Source of the DNA: an uncultured Verrucomicrobiales bacterium
GTDB taxonomy: Bacteria > Verrucomicrobiota > Verrucomicrobiia > Verrucomicrobiales > Akkermansiaceae
Direction: 5' to 3'
Assembly: GCA_937944055.1 (NCBI GenBank)
Contig: CALDZJ010000035.1
Span: forward strand, 1 to 64,000
DNA length: 64,000 nucleotides
Made by a program: the position numbers and the translations under genes. Below, in pieces: positions 7,877 to 15,667 of this stretch. The notes below the pieces were generated by a model, which saw only the letters and a program-made list of their open reading frames with translations, did no database searches and was not told the origin of the DNA. Each line of letters opens with the position of its first letter. Within the stretch, counting starts at the first letter, position 1.

Positions 7877-9313
7877 CTATTTTCCGGCGTATTCTTTTTC
7901 GATTGCTTGGAGAGCTTTTTCGACTTTTCCGATAGATTTGCGAAGTTCGGAGAGGCACTTTTTAACACTGAGGGTTTCTTCAATTTCAGAGCCGGTGGGA
8001 TTCTTTTCATCCAAATCGGCACCTTCTTTGAGGTCGCTAACGTTCACTTTCCACGCTTGATCAGTCTCCTTCCGCTTTTTCCACCATCTCAGCATGGGGG
8101 CGAATTCATCGAATTGGATGGCTTTGGTTTTGGAATAGCTTTTTTGGCCTTCGGGGAGGCGGTGCTCGTAATACCAGATGTCTTTGGTGGGGGTGCCTTT
8201 TTCGAAGAAGAGGAGGTTGGTGGAGACGGTGGCGGGGTGGAAGGTGGATTGGGGGAGGCGGATGATGGTGTGGAGATTGCACTCGGTGAGGAGCTTTTCG
8301 CGGATGCGCTGCTTGTAGCCGTCTCCGGTGATGCAGCCATCCGGGAGGACGATGGCGCAGCGGCCCCCCGGTTTGAGGAGCTGAATTATCAGGATGATGA
8401 AGAGATCGGCCGATTCCTTGCAGCGGAAGGAGGCGGGGAAGTTGGTCTCGACGCCATCGGCAATGCTGGCTCCGAAGGGGGGATTGGCGAGGATGACTTC
8501 GACCTGTTGTTTGGGTCCGATGGAGTTGTATTCGGTGGCGAGGCTATCGGTGTAGTGCCAGTCCGGGACATCGATGCCGTGGAGGATGAGATTGGTGAGG
8601 CCAAGGACGTATGAAACGGGCTTGAACTCCCAGCCGTGGATGGATTTTTGGAGGATTTGTTCTTCCTCCACGGTGTGGACCTCGGCAGCGCGGACGTGAT
8701 CGATAGCAGCGGTGAGGAAGCCTCCGGTGCCGGCGGCGGGATCGAGGATGCGCTCGCCCAACTTGGGATCGATGACCTGAGTCATGAGCTGTGTGATGGC
8801 GCGGGGGGTGTAGAACTCGCCCTTATTCCCAGCGTCCCGCAACTCGACGAGGATGTCCTCGTAAATGGTGCCGAAGATGTGGCGGTCTTCCAAGTTGTTG
8901 AAGTCAAAGCCATTCAGTTCATTGATGACGCGGCGCATTTCGGTGCCGGACTTCATGTAGTTGTTGGACCCATCAAAGACTTCGCGGACGATGGCGGCAC
9001 GCTTGGGGGCTTTCCATGACTGGAGGACTTTCAGGTGAGAGAAGAGGCCATCGGTAGGGTGATCGATAAAGATGCTGAGTTCTTCTCCGGTGAGGCCCTC
9101 GGGATCGGTGGCCCAGTTCCGCCATCGGAACTTCTCGGGGACGACGGAGGTGTAGTCATCTTTCTCCAATTCGAGTTCCTCGTCCTTTTGATCGAGGATT
9201 TTAAGGAAGAGCATCCAACCGAGTTGCTCAAGGCGCTGAGCGTCGCCTGAGACGCCCCGGTCTTGGCGCATGATGTTGCGGACGTTTTTGACGATGGAGG
9301 AAATATTAGCCAT
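7877..9313 (-). CDS. hsdM: Type I restriction-modification DNA adenine methyltransferase HsdM
   Basis: A 478-residue N6-adenine methyltransferase subunit that protects host DNA. It has the N-terminal HsdM helical region (MANISSIVKNVRNIMRQDRG onward), the SAM-binding motif I LDPAAGTGGFL, and the catalytic motif IV ANPPFG followed by a normal C-terminal helix. Length fits the family. It abuts hsdS (stop and start are adjacent) and is preceded by a 166-bp gap holding repeated GCGAAAATGA-type words, so it may have its own regulated promoter, separate from hsdR. Frame is intact. Confidence 0.96.
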   Translation of the reverse strand: MANISSIVKNVRNIMRQDRGVSGDAQRLEQLGWMLFLKILDQKDEELELEKDDYTSVVPEKFRWRNWATDPEGLTGEELSIFIDHPTDGLFSHLKVLQSWKAPKRAAIVREVFDGSNNYMKSGTEMRRVINELNGFDFNNLEDRHIFGTIYEDILVELRDAGNKGEFYTPRAITQLMTQVIDPKLGERILDPAAGTGGFLTAAIDHVRAAEVHTVEEEQILQKSIHGWEFKPVSYVLGLTNLILHGIDVPDWHYTDSLATEYNSIGPKQQVEVILANPPFGASIADGVETNFPASFRCKESADLFIILIIQLLKPGGRCAIVLPDGCITGDGYKQRIREKLLTECNLHTIIRLPQSTFHPATVSTNLLFFEKGTPTKDIWYYEHRLPEGQKSYSKTKAIQFDEFAPMLRWWKKRKETDQAWKVNVSDLKEGADLDEKNPTGSEIEETLSVKKCLSELRKSIGKVEKALQAIEKEYAGK

Positions 9314-9345
9314 GAAAGTGAGACAGAATGACGCGATTTGTGGGG

Positions 9346-9474
9346 TGAGCGAAAATGACGGTGAATAAAAAATGTTTAGTCTTAAAGGGGGAGCCGTTGA
9401 TTCTAAAGGGATTCCGGAATGATTCGAAGTGGTGACAATGCGATTGAGAGACTAACGCGAAAATGAGCGAAAAT
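9346..9474 (-). promoter_or_regulatory. Repeated word in the gap before hsdM, possible regulatory sites
   Basis: The gap between the AlbA_2-type gene and hsdM (9314-9479) is the only long gap inside the hsd operon. On the plus strand it holds TGAGCGAAAAT at 9346-9356 and again at 9464-9474, and the second copy follows another GCGAAAATGA at 9457-9466. Direct repeats flanking a promoter region suggest a binding site for a regulator that sets methylase level. No clear -35/-10 pair was identified. Confidence 0.35.
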
Positions 9475-9479
9475 AAGAA

Positions 9480-10946
9480 TCAGAGGGCCCAATGAGGGAG
9501 ATATTTGGCGAATTTGTTGGATTGGCCCTCTTCAGCAGGAGCGATGAGGCCCTTTTTCTTGGTTGCGGAAATGATCCTGCTGGCGCGGGCGATCTGGCTG
9601 TCGGTTAGGCCGAAGCGCTCCCGGAGGCTTTCATTGGTCATGTAGTCATGGAGAAGGTAGCGGAGGCAGGAGTGGAGATAGCAAGCGTGGACGCGCTCGG
9701 TAGTGGTCATGTCATCGAAATCCTTATGCGCAAAGAGGATGGCGCGAGTGTGCTGTGGAGTAGTCTGAAAGATGGGGGCTGGGAGCTGAAAGACCTCGGT
9801 TTCATGGACGACTTTATCGATGCCGGAGCCCCGTTCCTCACAGATGCCGATGCGGCGCATAAGGGATGCGAGGGCTTCATTACGAGACTTGGGAGGGGAG
9901 TCGAGAAAGCGGTCGGTCTCGATGAGAGGGATGCCGGGATTAGTGATCTCAAGGCGACTTTCAAAGATTTCGATCATGGGGCCGGTTCCTGATTCGAAGA
10001 GGTCTTGGTGGATCAGGGCATTGGCGACAAGCTCACGAATGGACAGCTCGGGAAACATGGGGACATCTTTCCGGAGGGCGGTTCCGAGGACTTCGTTGTG
10101 AGGAATGCGGGCATTGATGAAGCCGATCAGGCCCTCGAAGCCGCTAGCATAGCCGCGCTCGCCGACCTGTTCATGAAGGGTTTCCAGGCGGTTGTTGTCG
10201 CGGTAGTGAATGACACGGAGGGCCTTGCGCTCCAAGGAGGGGAAGCTGGAGAGAGTCTTGGCAAAGAGAAGGGCTCCAAGGTTTAAGATGTCCCAAGAGC
10301 CATCATCCCGCGTGGCGATGAGTCGCTCGCTTTCTAATCGCTCGATGATGTGATCCCGCGTGGAGGGAAGGTCGAGGCCCATGAGGTCGAAGTAGGCGGG
10401 ATAGTCGAGCAAGCGGAGGACTTCTTCGGGAGAGACCCGTTCCTTGGCGGGGAGGCTCTCGAAGGGGGCTTGTTCAAAGACTTTCCAAAGGTTTCGTTCC
10501 CGTTCGGGGTGGTCTTTGAGCTTCTTGGTATAGGAGCCGACTCGAATATACTCGGTGCCCTTGAACTGAACCGGCGATTGGGTTGCTCTGGGGATTTCCA
10601 AAAGAATCAGAGGAGTGCTATCAATGGTGAGGGGGTGAAACGAGAAATCGATTTTTGGACTCAGTGATTTGAGGAGCCAGTTCTCGAGAGCTTCATTTCC
10701 GATCTTTTGAGTGGAAGGGGAAAAGGTGGTGCCGATTTGCTGATGACTTTCATCTTCGATTCCCCAGACGATGTAGGCGCTGACCTTCCCCTCTAGTGCG
10801 GCGGAATTTGCGAGGGCGGAGATGCGTTCCCCGATCATATCTGCGTCCGAGTTGTTGTGCTTGAATTCAACCCACTCGGTTTCGTGAGGGAGCTTGCAAA
10901 GTTCTATAACGAGACTTTGAAGGTAGCTGTTGGGATCGCTGGCCAT
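9480..10946 (-). CDS. AlbA_2/Schlafen-type putative DNA- or RNA-binding protein with ATP-binding C-terminal region
   Basis: A 488-residue protein of the COG2865 type. The N-terminal region has the AlbA_2 (Schlafen-like) signature TEWVEFKHNN...ISALANSAALEGK followed by VWGIEDES (about 20-65). The middle has the FPELSIRELVANALIHQDL segment with GTGPMIEIFESRLEITNPG (about 310-350), typical of the HATPase_c_4 domain of this family. The C-terminal LRERFGLTDSQIARASRII (about 435-455) looks like a winged helix. Members are annotated as regulators or RecG-like helicases, without a firm function. It lies 12 bp after hsdR and before hsdM, so it is probably an accessory gene of the system; AlbA_2/Schlafen proteins occur in several known defence loci. 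Confidence 0.85.
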   Translation of the reverse strand: MASDPNSYLQSLVIELCKLPHETEWVEFKHNNSDADMIGERISALANSAALEGKVSAYIVWGIEDESHQQIGTTFSPSTQKIGNEALENWLLKSLSPKIDFSFHPLTIDSTPLILLEIPRATQSPVQFKGTEYIRVGSYTKKLKDHPERERNLWKVFEQAPFESLPAKERVSPEEVLRLLDYPAYFDLMGLDLPSTRDHIIERLESERLIATRDDGSWDILNLGALLFAKTLSSFPSLERKALRVIHYRDNNRLETLHEQVGERGYASGFEGLIGFINARIPHNEVLGTALRKDVPMFPELSIRELVANALIHQDLFESGTGPMIEIFESRLEITNPGIPLIETDRFLDSPPKSRNEALASLMRRIGICEERGSGIDKVVHETEVFQLPAPIFQTTPQHTRAILFAHKDFDDMTTTERVHACYLHSCLRYLLHDYMTNESLRERFGLTDSQIARASRIISATKKKGLIAPAEEGQSNKFAKYLPHWAL

Positions 10947-10958
10947 GATTGGGGGGAA

Positions 10959-13358
10959 TTAGGCAACCTCGTAGAGGTGGTTTGTGAGTTCGTGGATGGC
11001 TTCAAGGTAGCCTTGCTTTCCGCCAAAGGCATCGGTGAGTTCCTTGAGGGTGCCGAGTTCGCTGAGGGGATTGAGTTTTAGGATGGAGACGTCTTCAAGG
11101 TCAGCAAAGCCATCATCGGCATACTTATCCAAGAGGCTTTCCATCACCTTATGAGCTAGGTCTCCATACTTGGTGAAGTAGTTCCGCTTTTTAACGTCGT
11201 CTGCACGTTCTCTGCGGGTCAATGGTTTGGCATCGAAGGCGATATGGCAGATGAGATCGAACGGGTCGAAGGCTGAACCCACCTCTTCATGGAGAGCGGA
11301 GAAGATGACGCCGTGCTGCTCCAATTCGTCAACGATGGCCTTCTTCTTATCGGCCTCCTTCCATGAGTTGAGGAATTGATCTAGGGAAGCGTAGTTGGTG
11401 AGGACGTTTTTCTTGGTGTAATCTCGTAGGCTCTCGGTGATGATCTTACCTTCGGAGTCCATGTATTGAACACGCTCCTTGATAATGGTGACTGGGACAC
11501 CTTGCACCATGACTTTGCGCCGCTTTCCGATGGGCGGGTCGTCTTCTGGATCAATGGTGATGTCGGGAGGCTCTGGGGGGGGAAGAGGATCAGGGAACTC
11601 AATATCGTCGCCGGAGATTGGATCGACGACGGTTTCGTCTTCATCGTCGTCCTCAAAGCCAGAGAGGTCGTCGTCCTCAGTGAAATCCTTCACGCGGACG
11701 GGGTCGCCATCGAACTCTTTATCGGCGAAGAGATCGGTGACATTTCGGAAGTCCATGATGGTGAAGTAATGCTTTCCATACTCTTCATTGATGCGGGTGC
11801 CACGTCCGATAATCTGCTTGAACTCGGTCATGGAGCCGATGTTGGAGTCGAGGACGATGAGCTTGCAGGTCTGAGCATCGACTCCGGTAGTCATGAGCTT
11901 GGACGTCGTAGCGATGACGGGGTAGAGTTCTGACGGGCGGATGAAGTCATCAAGATGGCGTTTTCCTAGATCATTGTCTCCGGTGATTTGCATCACGTAT
12001 TTGCTATTTTGGGAGACGAGGTCGGAGTTTGCATTGGCGATTTCTCGGCGCATGGCCTCGGCGTGTTCGATATCGACACAGAAGACGATGGTCTTTGAAA
12101 AGCGGTCTGAGCCTTTGAGAAATTCGGTGATTTTTTCAGCGACAAGTTTCCGGCGTTCATCGACGACAAGAGTCCGGTCGAAATCCTTGCGATTGTAGAG
12201 GCGGTCTTCCACAGGGTCGCCTTCTTTGTCTTTGAAGTCTTTTGAAGGTCGCCAGCCTTCGGCATCGATATCGAGTGTGATTTTAACGACCTTGTAGGGT
12301 GCGAGGAAGCCATCATCAATGCCTTGCTTAAGTGAGTAAGTGTAGAGCGGATCGCCAAAATACTCGGAGCTAGAAACGCTCTTGGTTTCCTTTGGTGTGG
12401 CGGTTAGGCCGACGTGGGTGGCGGTTTTGAAGTAGTCGAGAATCTTGCGCCATGCGCTATCATCCTTTGCGCTGCCACGGTGGCACTCGTCGATGACGAT
12501 CAGGTCAAAGAAGTCAGGGCTGAATTGCTTGTAGGCGTCGGCGCCTTGGCTGTCAGATAGGCCTTGATAAAGCGCAAGGTAGACGTTGTAGGCGGTATCG
12601 ATCTGTTTGTGCTTGATGATTGTCATCGCCTTCTTGAAGTGGCGGAAATCTCCCCGAGCGGTCTGGTCAATCAGGGCGGTGCGGTCAGCCAGGAAAAGGA
12701 TGCGCTTCTTTAGGCCACTCTTCCAAAGGCGATAGATCATTTGGAAAGCGGTGTAGGTCTTTCCGGTTCCGGTAGCCATGACTAGGAGGTGACGATTGTC
12801 TCCCTCGCCCTTGGCAATCGCTTCGACGGTGCGATTGATTGCAATCTGCTGGTAGTAGCGTGGGTTGCGATCCGTGCCGTCATTGAAGTAGTCCTGAGCG
12901 ACGATGGACTCCTGTTTGTCGGTGATGCCCTTGAAGGCTTTATATTTTTCCCAAAGTGCGGCTGGGGAGGGAAAGTCTTCTAGAGAAAGTTCAGACTCGA
13001 TAGGGCCGGAGCTTACGGTCCGGTCGTGGAAAGCAAAGCCATCGCCATTGCTGCTGAAGACAAATGGGATATCGAGAGTCTCGGCATATCCAAGGGCCTG
13101 TTGAATTCCTGAGCCAATCGAGTGCTTGTTGTCCTTAGCCTCGATGACTGCGATTGGAATATTTGGTTTGTAGTAGAGGATGTAGTCGGCTCGCTTCTGC
13201 TGGCCACGTGTGTGAATTTTCCCTCGGACGTAGATGCGGCCATCGGTAAAGAAAACTTCTTCGCGCATCTGGGTATCGGAATCCCATCCAGCTTCGAGAA
13301 TAGCTGGAGTGATGAACTTGGTCCGAATATCGTGTTCGGTGAGGGATTTCTTGTTCAT
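10959..13358 (-). CDS. hsdR: Type I restriction endonuclease/translocase subunit HsdR (EcoEI-like)
   Basis: A 799-residue motor and nuclease subunit that translocates and cuts unmodified DNA. The N-terminal nuclease region has PIAVIEAKDNKHS (PD-(D/E)XK, about 70-83). The SF2 helicase part has Walker A ATGTGKTYTAFQM, a DECHRG Walker B box, LTATP motif III and the IIGRGTRINE motif VI. An acidic linker (GFEDDDEDETVVDP) leads to a C-terminal region like that of EcoEI R proteins. The length suits the shorter type IB-like group. It is the first gene of the defence operon. A weak -10-like TATGAT on the minus strand at 13424-13419 lies about 60 bases upstream; no convincing -35 was seen. Confidence 0.95.
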   Translation of the reverse strand: MNKKSLTEHDIRTKFITPAILEAGWDSDTQMREEVFFTDGRIYVRGKIHTRGQQKRADYILYYKPNIPIAVIEAKDNKHSIGSGIQQALGYAETLDIPFVFSSNGDGFAFHDRTVSSGPIESELSLEDFPSPAALWEKYKAFKGITDKQESIVAQDYFNDGTDRNPRYYQQIAINRTVEAIAKGEGDNRHLLVMATGTGKTYTAFQMIYRLWKSGLKKRILFLADRTALIDQTARGDFRHFKKAMTIIKHKQIDTAYNVYLALYQGLSDSQGADAYKQFSPDFFDLIVIDECHRGSAKDDSAWRKILDYFKTATHVGLTATPKETKSVSSSEYFGDPLYTYSLKQGIDDGFLAPYKVVKITLDIDAEGWRPSKDFKDKEGDPVEDRLYNRKDFDRTLVVDERRKLVAEKITEFLKGSDRFSKTIVFCVDIEHAEAMRREIANANSDLVSQNSKYVMQITGDNDLGKRHLDDFIRPSELYPVIATTSKLMTTGVDAQTCKLIVLDSNIGSMTEFKQIIGRGTRINEEYGKHYFTIMDFRNVTDLFADKEFDGDPVRVKDFTEDDDLSGFEDDDEDETVVDPISGDDIEFPDPLPPPEPPDITIDPEDDPPIGKRRKVMVQGVPVTIIKERVQYMDSEGKIITESLRDYTKKNVLTNYASLDQFLNSWKEADKKKAIVDELEQHGVIFSALHEEVGSAFDPFDLICHIAFDAKPLTRRERADDVKKRNYFTKYGDLAHKVMESLLDKYADDGFADLEDVSILKLNPLSELGTLKELTDAFGGKQGYLEAIHELTNHLYEVA

Positions 13359-13573
13359 TGCTTGGCCGTGATAGATTGAACAATAGAGGACGAAGGGGAA
13401 CTTTAAATTGGGGTTTCTATCATATCTTCAATACCTCTTAGCTAAAAACAGTGAGGTTTGCCACCTGCAGATTCGTCACAATTTTAACTCTTAAGGGTGT
13501 GGCCTTCTGTTCGGTGACTCCATCACAAGGCGTTTGTCCCTGGCTGTGTCTGGCTGGAGCGAGGGGAGGGCTT

Positions 13574-14242
13574 TTATTCGCCGTGGGCAGGCTTGCTGGC
13601 CTTATCTATCTGCTGGAGAAGATTCTGTTCGAATTTAGCGTATTCGTGACTGCGAAAGCTGTCTAGAGAGACGAATCTTTCGTCTGGCGTTGACTGGTAA
13701 AAAATTTGGGTGAAGACGTTGCCGCTGTGAGAGAGTCGCCCGGTTTCGACCTTTTCGGAGATCTTTGTAAGCAAGGAGTTCAGGCTCGGGGCTTCAAGGG
13801 GAATTTCTAAGACCTTGTTGGGGATGGTTGTGCATTGGCAGGGGGCTAGTTGAGGGGTTTTTGTACCTCTCATGAGGAGATAGAGGTCTTCCTGCAGAGT
13901 GAATGAAACCCAAACCGACTTTGGGAGGGGTGGGATTTGATCGAAGGCGTTGTCTATCGGAAAGCCGTCGCCAGCCTGATTGTTGCCACGATTCACTGAA
14001 AAAGCGGCCCAAAGCTCCGCTCCCTTATTGAGAAGGCAGACTGATTTTTGGTAACTGTAGAGATCCTTTTCGTGATCATTTTGAAAGGCCGAAGCAGGGA
14101 GATGCAATTCGGCGTATCTGGTGTCTTCGAATACCGGCATGTTTTCGCCGTAGAAGGGAATCAATTTTCCATCTTGAATACGGATTGGGACGATGACCTC
14201 GACGGGATGAGTAGAATGGTAAGGATCACTATCTTGAGACAT
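13574..14242 (-). CDS. Hypothetical protein upstream of hsdR
   Basis: A 222-residue soluble protein with no signal peptide, membrane segment or motif I recognise. It is mixed alpha/beta in composition, with PVEVIVPIRIQDGKLIPFYG at the N-terminus and a helical, charged C-terminus ending KASKPAHGE. It lies between the hsd operon and the SLOG-like gene, 26 bp after the proline-rich gene and on the same strand, so these two are probably cotranscribed. A role in the defence island is guessed from position only. The 13359-13573 gap after it holds nothing recognisable besides possible promoter sequence for hsdR. Confidence 0.6.
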   Translation of the reverse strand: MSQDSDPYHSTHPVEVIVPIRIQDGKLIPFYGENMPVFEDTRYAELHLPASAFQNDHEKDLYSYQKSVCLLNKGAELWAAFSVNRGNNQAGDGFPIDNAFDQIPPLPKSVWVSFTLQEDLYLLMRGTKTPQLAPCQCTTIPNKVLEIPLEAPSLNSLLTKISEKVETGRLSHSGNVFTQIFYQSTPDERFVSLDSFRSHEYAKFEQNLLQQIDKASKPAHGE

Positions 14243-14268
14243 GAATTTTAGAGCGAGTTTCGGGGCAG

Positions 14269-14925
14269 TTAAGATCCGGTGTCTGTTTTGGAAAGTAGGC
14301 TTTCAAGCGCATGTAGAACTTCTGATGCTTGGTGGTGAGAATACTGCTCCCAGCTCCTACCCGCGAAAGAGAGACGATCTTTTTCTAGCTGAATCGAGTC
14401 CTGCCGGTGGTGATAGTTAATGCAGCGTTCTTCTGGCTGGGATGCGACATAGGCGAGAGCTTCAGTCTCGCTCTGAAAAGCGGCTTCAAAGTAGTCGTAG
14501 CGGCCATCACCCATTGAGCTTTCATAGGCGTCTTCTTTCAGGACAATGAATACTGGGGTTTTATGCTTATTTTTAGTTTCCAAGGTCGCGGTGATGCGAG
14601 GGAAGCTCTCCGATGGGAAACCGTTCACGGGATTAAAGTTGTCTGCCCAAGAAGGAGGTGGAGGTGGAGGTGGAGGTGGTGGGAGAGGTGGGAGCTCGGG
14701 TAGCTCAGGAGTGCCAGGAGGGAGACCGGCGGCTTTAAGAACCATGCCGCGCTGATTGCGGAAGAGAGCTTGGGAGACGGAGTCCCATTGCTGCGAATTT
14801 GGGGTGAGGATCTGCCATTTGGGTTTATTCCCTCGGCGAAGGGAGAACAGGCCGTCCGTTCCAAAGGGACCAACGGCGGCGTAAAAGCGGCCATCATCGT
14901 CATAAAAGGTAGTATCAGGATTCAT
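14269..14925 (-). CDS. Hypothetical protein with central polyproline tract
   Basis: A 218-residue soluble protein with no recognised family. Residues 1-65 form a small N-terminal part (FYAAVGPFGTDGLFSLRRG). A run of ten prolines follows after LPELPPL (about 76-91), then a C-terminal part rich in charged and aromatic residues (about 92-218). The polyproline codons form a hexamer-like GGTGGA repeat on the plus strand (about 14655-14685), which could vary in length without shifting the frame. Immediately upstream of the ATG lie three copies of an 8-bp repeat. Likely a two-domain protein with a stiff linker. Function unknown; it sits in the same run of genes as the SLOG-like protein and hsdR. Confidence 0.6.
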   Translation of the reverse strand: MNPDTTFYDDDGRFYAAVGPFGTDGLFSLRRGNKPKWQILTPNSQQWDSVSQALFRNQRGMVLKAAGLPPGTPELPELPPLPPPPPPPPPPSWADNFNPVNGFPSESFPRITATLETKNKHKTPVFIVLKEDAYESSMGDGRYDYFEAAFQSETEALAYVASQPEERCINYHHRQDSIQLEKDRLSFAGRSWEQYSHHQASEVLHALESLLSKTDTGS

Positions 14926-14932
14926 CAGTGAG

Positions 14933-14956
14933 GGTGGAGGGGTGGAGGGGTGGAGG
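14933..14956 (-). repeat. Three tandem copies of an 8-bp repeat before a start codon
   Basis: GGTGGAGG occurs three times in perfect tandem on the plus strand, ending 8 bases before the ATG of the polyproline gene. Copy number changes in such a tract would alter the leader, not the reading frame of the annotated protein. Whether it varies is not known. Confidence 0.75.
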
Positions 14957-15038
14957 TTGTTGATGTGGTAGAAAATTTTAGAGTTCCGATGGTTCTCCTA
15001 GACTGACGTTTAGGCTGATCTGGTCGTGGGCATTTTAT

Positions 15039-15587
15039 TCAGTCGAGGATCTGATAGTCGACGTCACAGGCTTCGCAGATGGATATGGTGTGTTGAGTAC
15101 CCCCAGAGTGGGGATTGTCTGGGTTTAGGTTAAAGTAGGCAAAGCTGGCTGGTGCTAAGTTGAGTGAGGGTGCACCGATGACTTTCAGGGCATCTCGGAG
15201 GAGAAGGGCAATTGCGATTTTTGGGCGTGGGGGAAGGTCTGGGTAACGCTTGAAGCTGTGGCGATGTTTTGGGGATGAGGCTGTTGCGGCATCGACCAAG
15301 ATTTCCAGTTCTTGCTGGGTGATTTGATCTAGCCCGAACTTTTGGGAGGGAAAAGTGAGCTTGGTTTTCCGGTAGGCTACCTCGGGAAGGACGAGTTGGA
15401 GGCTGGTGTCTGAGACCGAAGAGACTCCCAATGAGAAAGCCTCATCTGATCCCAAAGCGCCTCCGCTGCGGAAAGTGGCCTTTGGTTGGTCTTTTGCGAG
15501 CTGAGCGGCAAATTCATGGAGTTTTTTGCGCCGAGGTGGCGAGACATTGCGAGTGCCTTCGAGAAGCACAATGGGGGATGATTTCAT
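15039..15587 (-). CDS. SLOG-domain-like nucleotide-sensing protein next to the integrase
   Basis: A 182-residue protein. The N-terminal VLLEGTRNVSPPRRKKLHEF and FRSGGALGSDEAFSLGV (about 41-57) match the layout of SLOG/DprA/YspA-like Rossmann folds, where GTR replaces the common GSR and SGGA.G.D binds a nucleotide ligand. The C-terminal HSGGTQHTISICEACD contains a second Gly/His/Cys cluster, again found in some members of this superfamily. Family knowledge: SLOG proteins sense or process nucleotide-derived signals and often accompany effectors in conflict systems. It is encoded 80 bp after the integrase on the same strand, the first cargo gene of the island. Assignment is by motif only. Confidence 0.65.
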   Translation of the reverse strand: MKSSPIVLLEGTRNVSPPRRKKLHEFAAQLAKDQPKATFRSGGALGSDEAFSLGVSSVSDTSLQLVLPEVAYRKTKLTFPSQKFGLDQITQQELEILVDAATASSPKHRHSFKRYPDLPPRPKIAIALLLRDALKVIGAPSLNLAPASFAYFNLNPDNPHSGGTQHTISICEACDVDYQILD

Positions 15588-15667
15588 GGGGTGAACGCTA
15601 AGCCGTTTCAGCTAAGTATTGATTAGTGGCGGGTGGTGATAAAAGTTGTCCGGTAAAATACAATCAC

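Noticed and set aside
7589-8614. Long plus-strand open frame (341 codons) across hsdS/hsdM
   Set aside because: It is the antisense shadow of two well-supported genes; its translation is low-complexity Gly/Phe/Asp-rich and matches no family.
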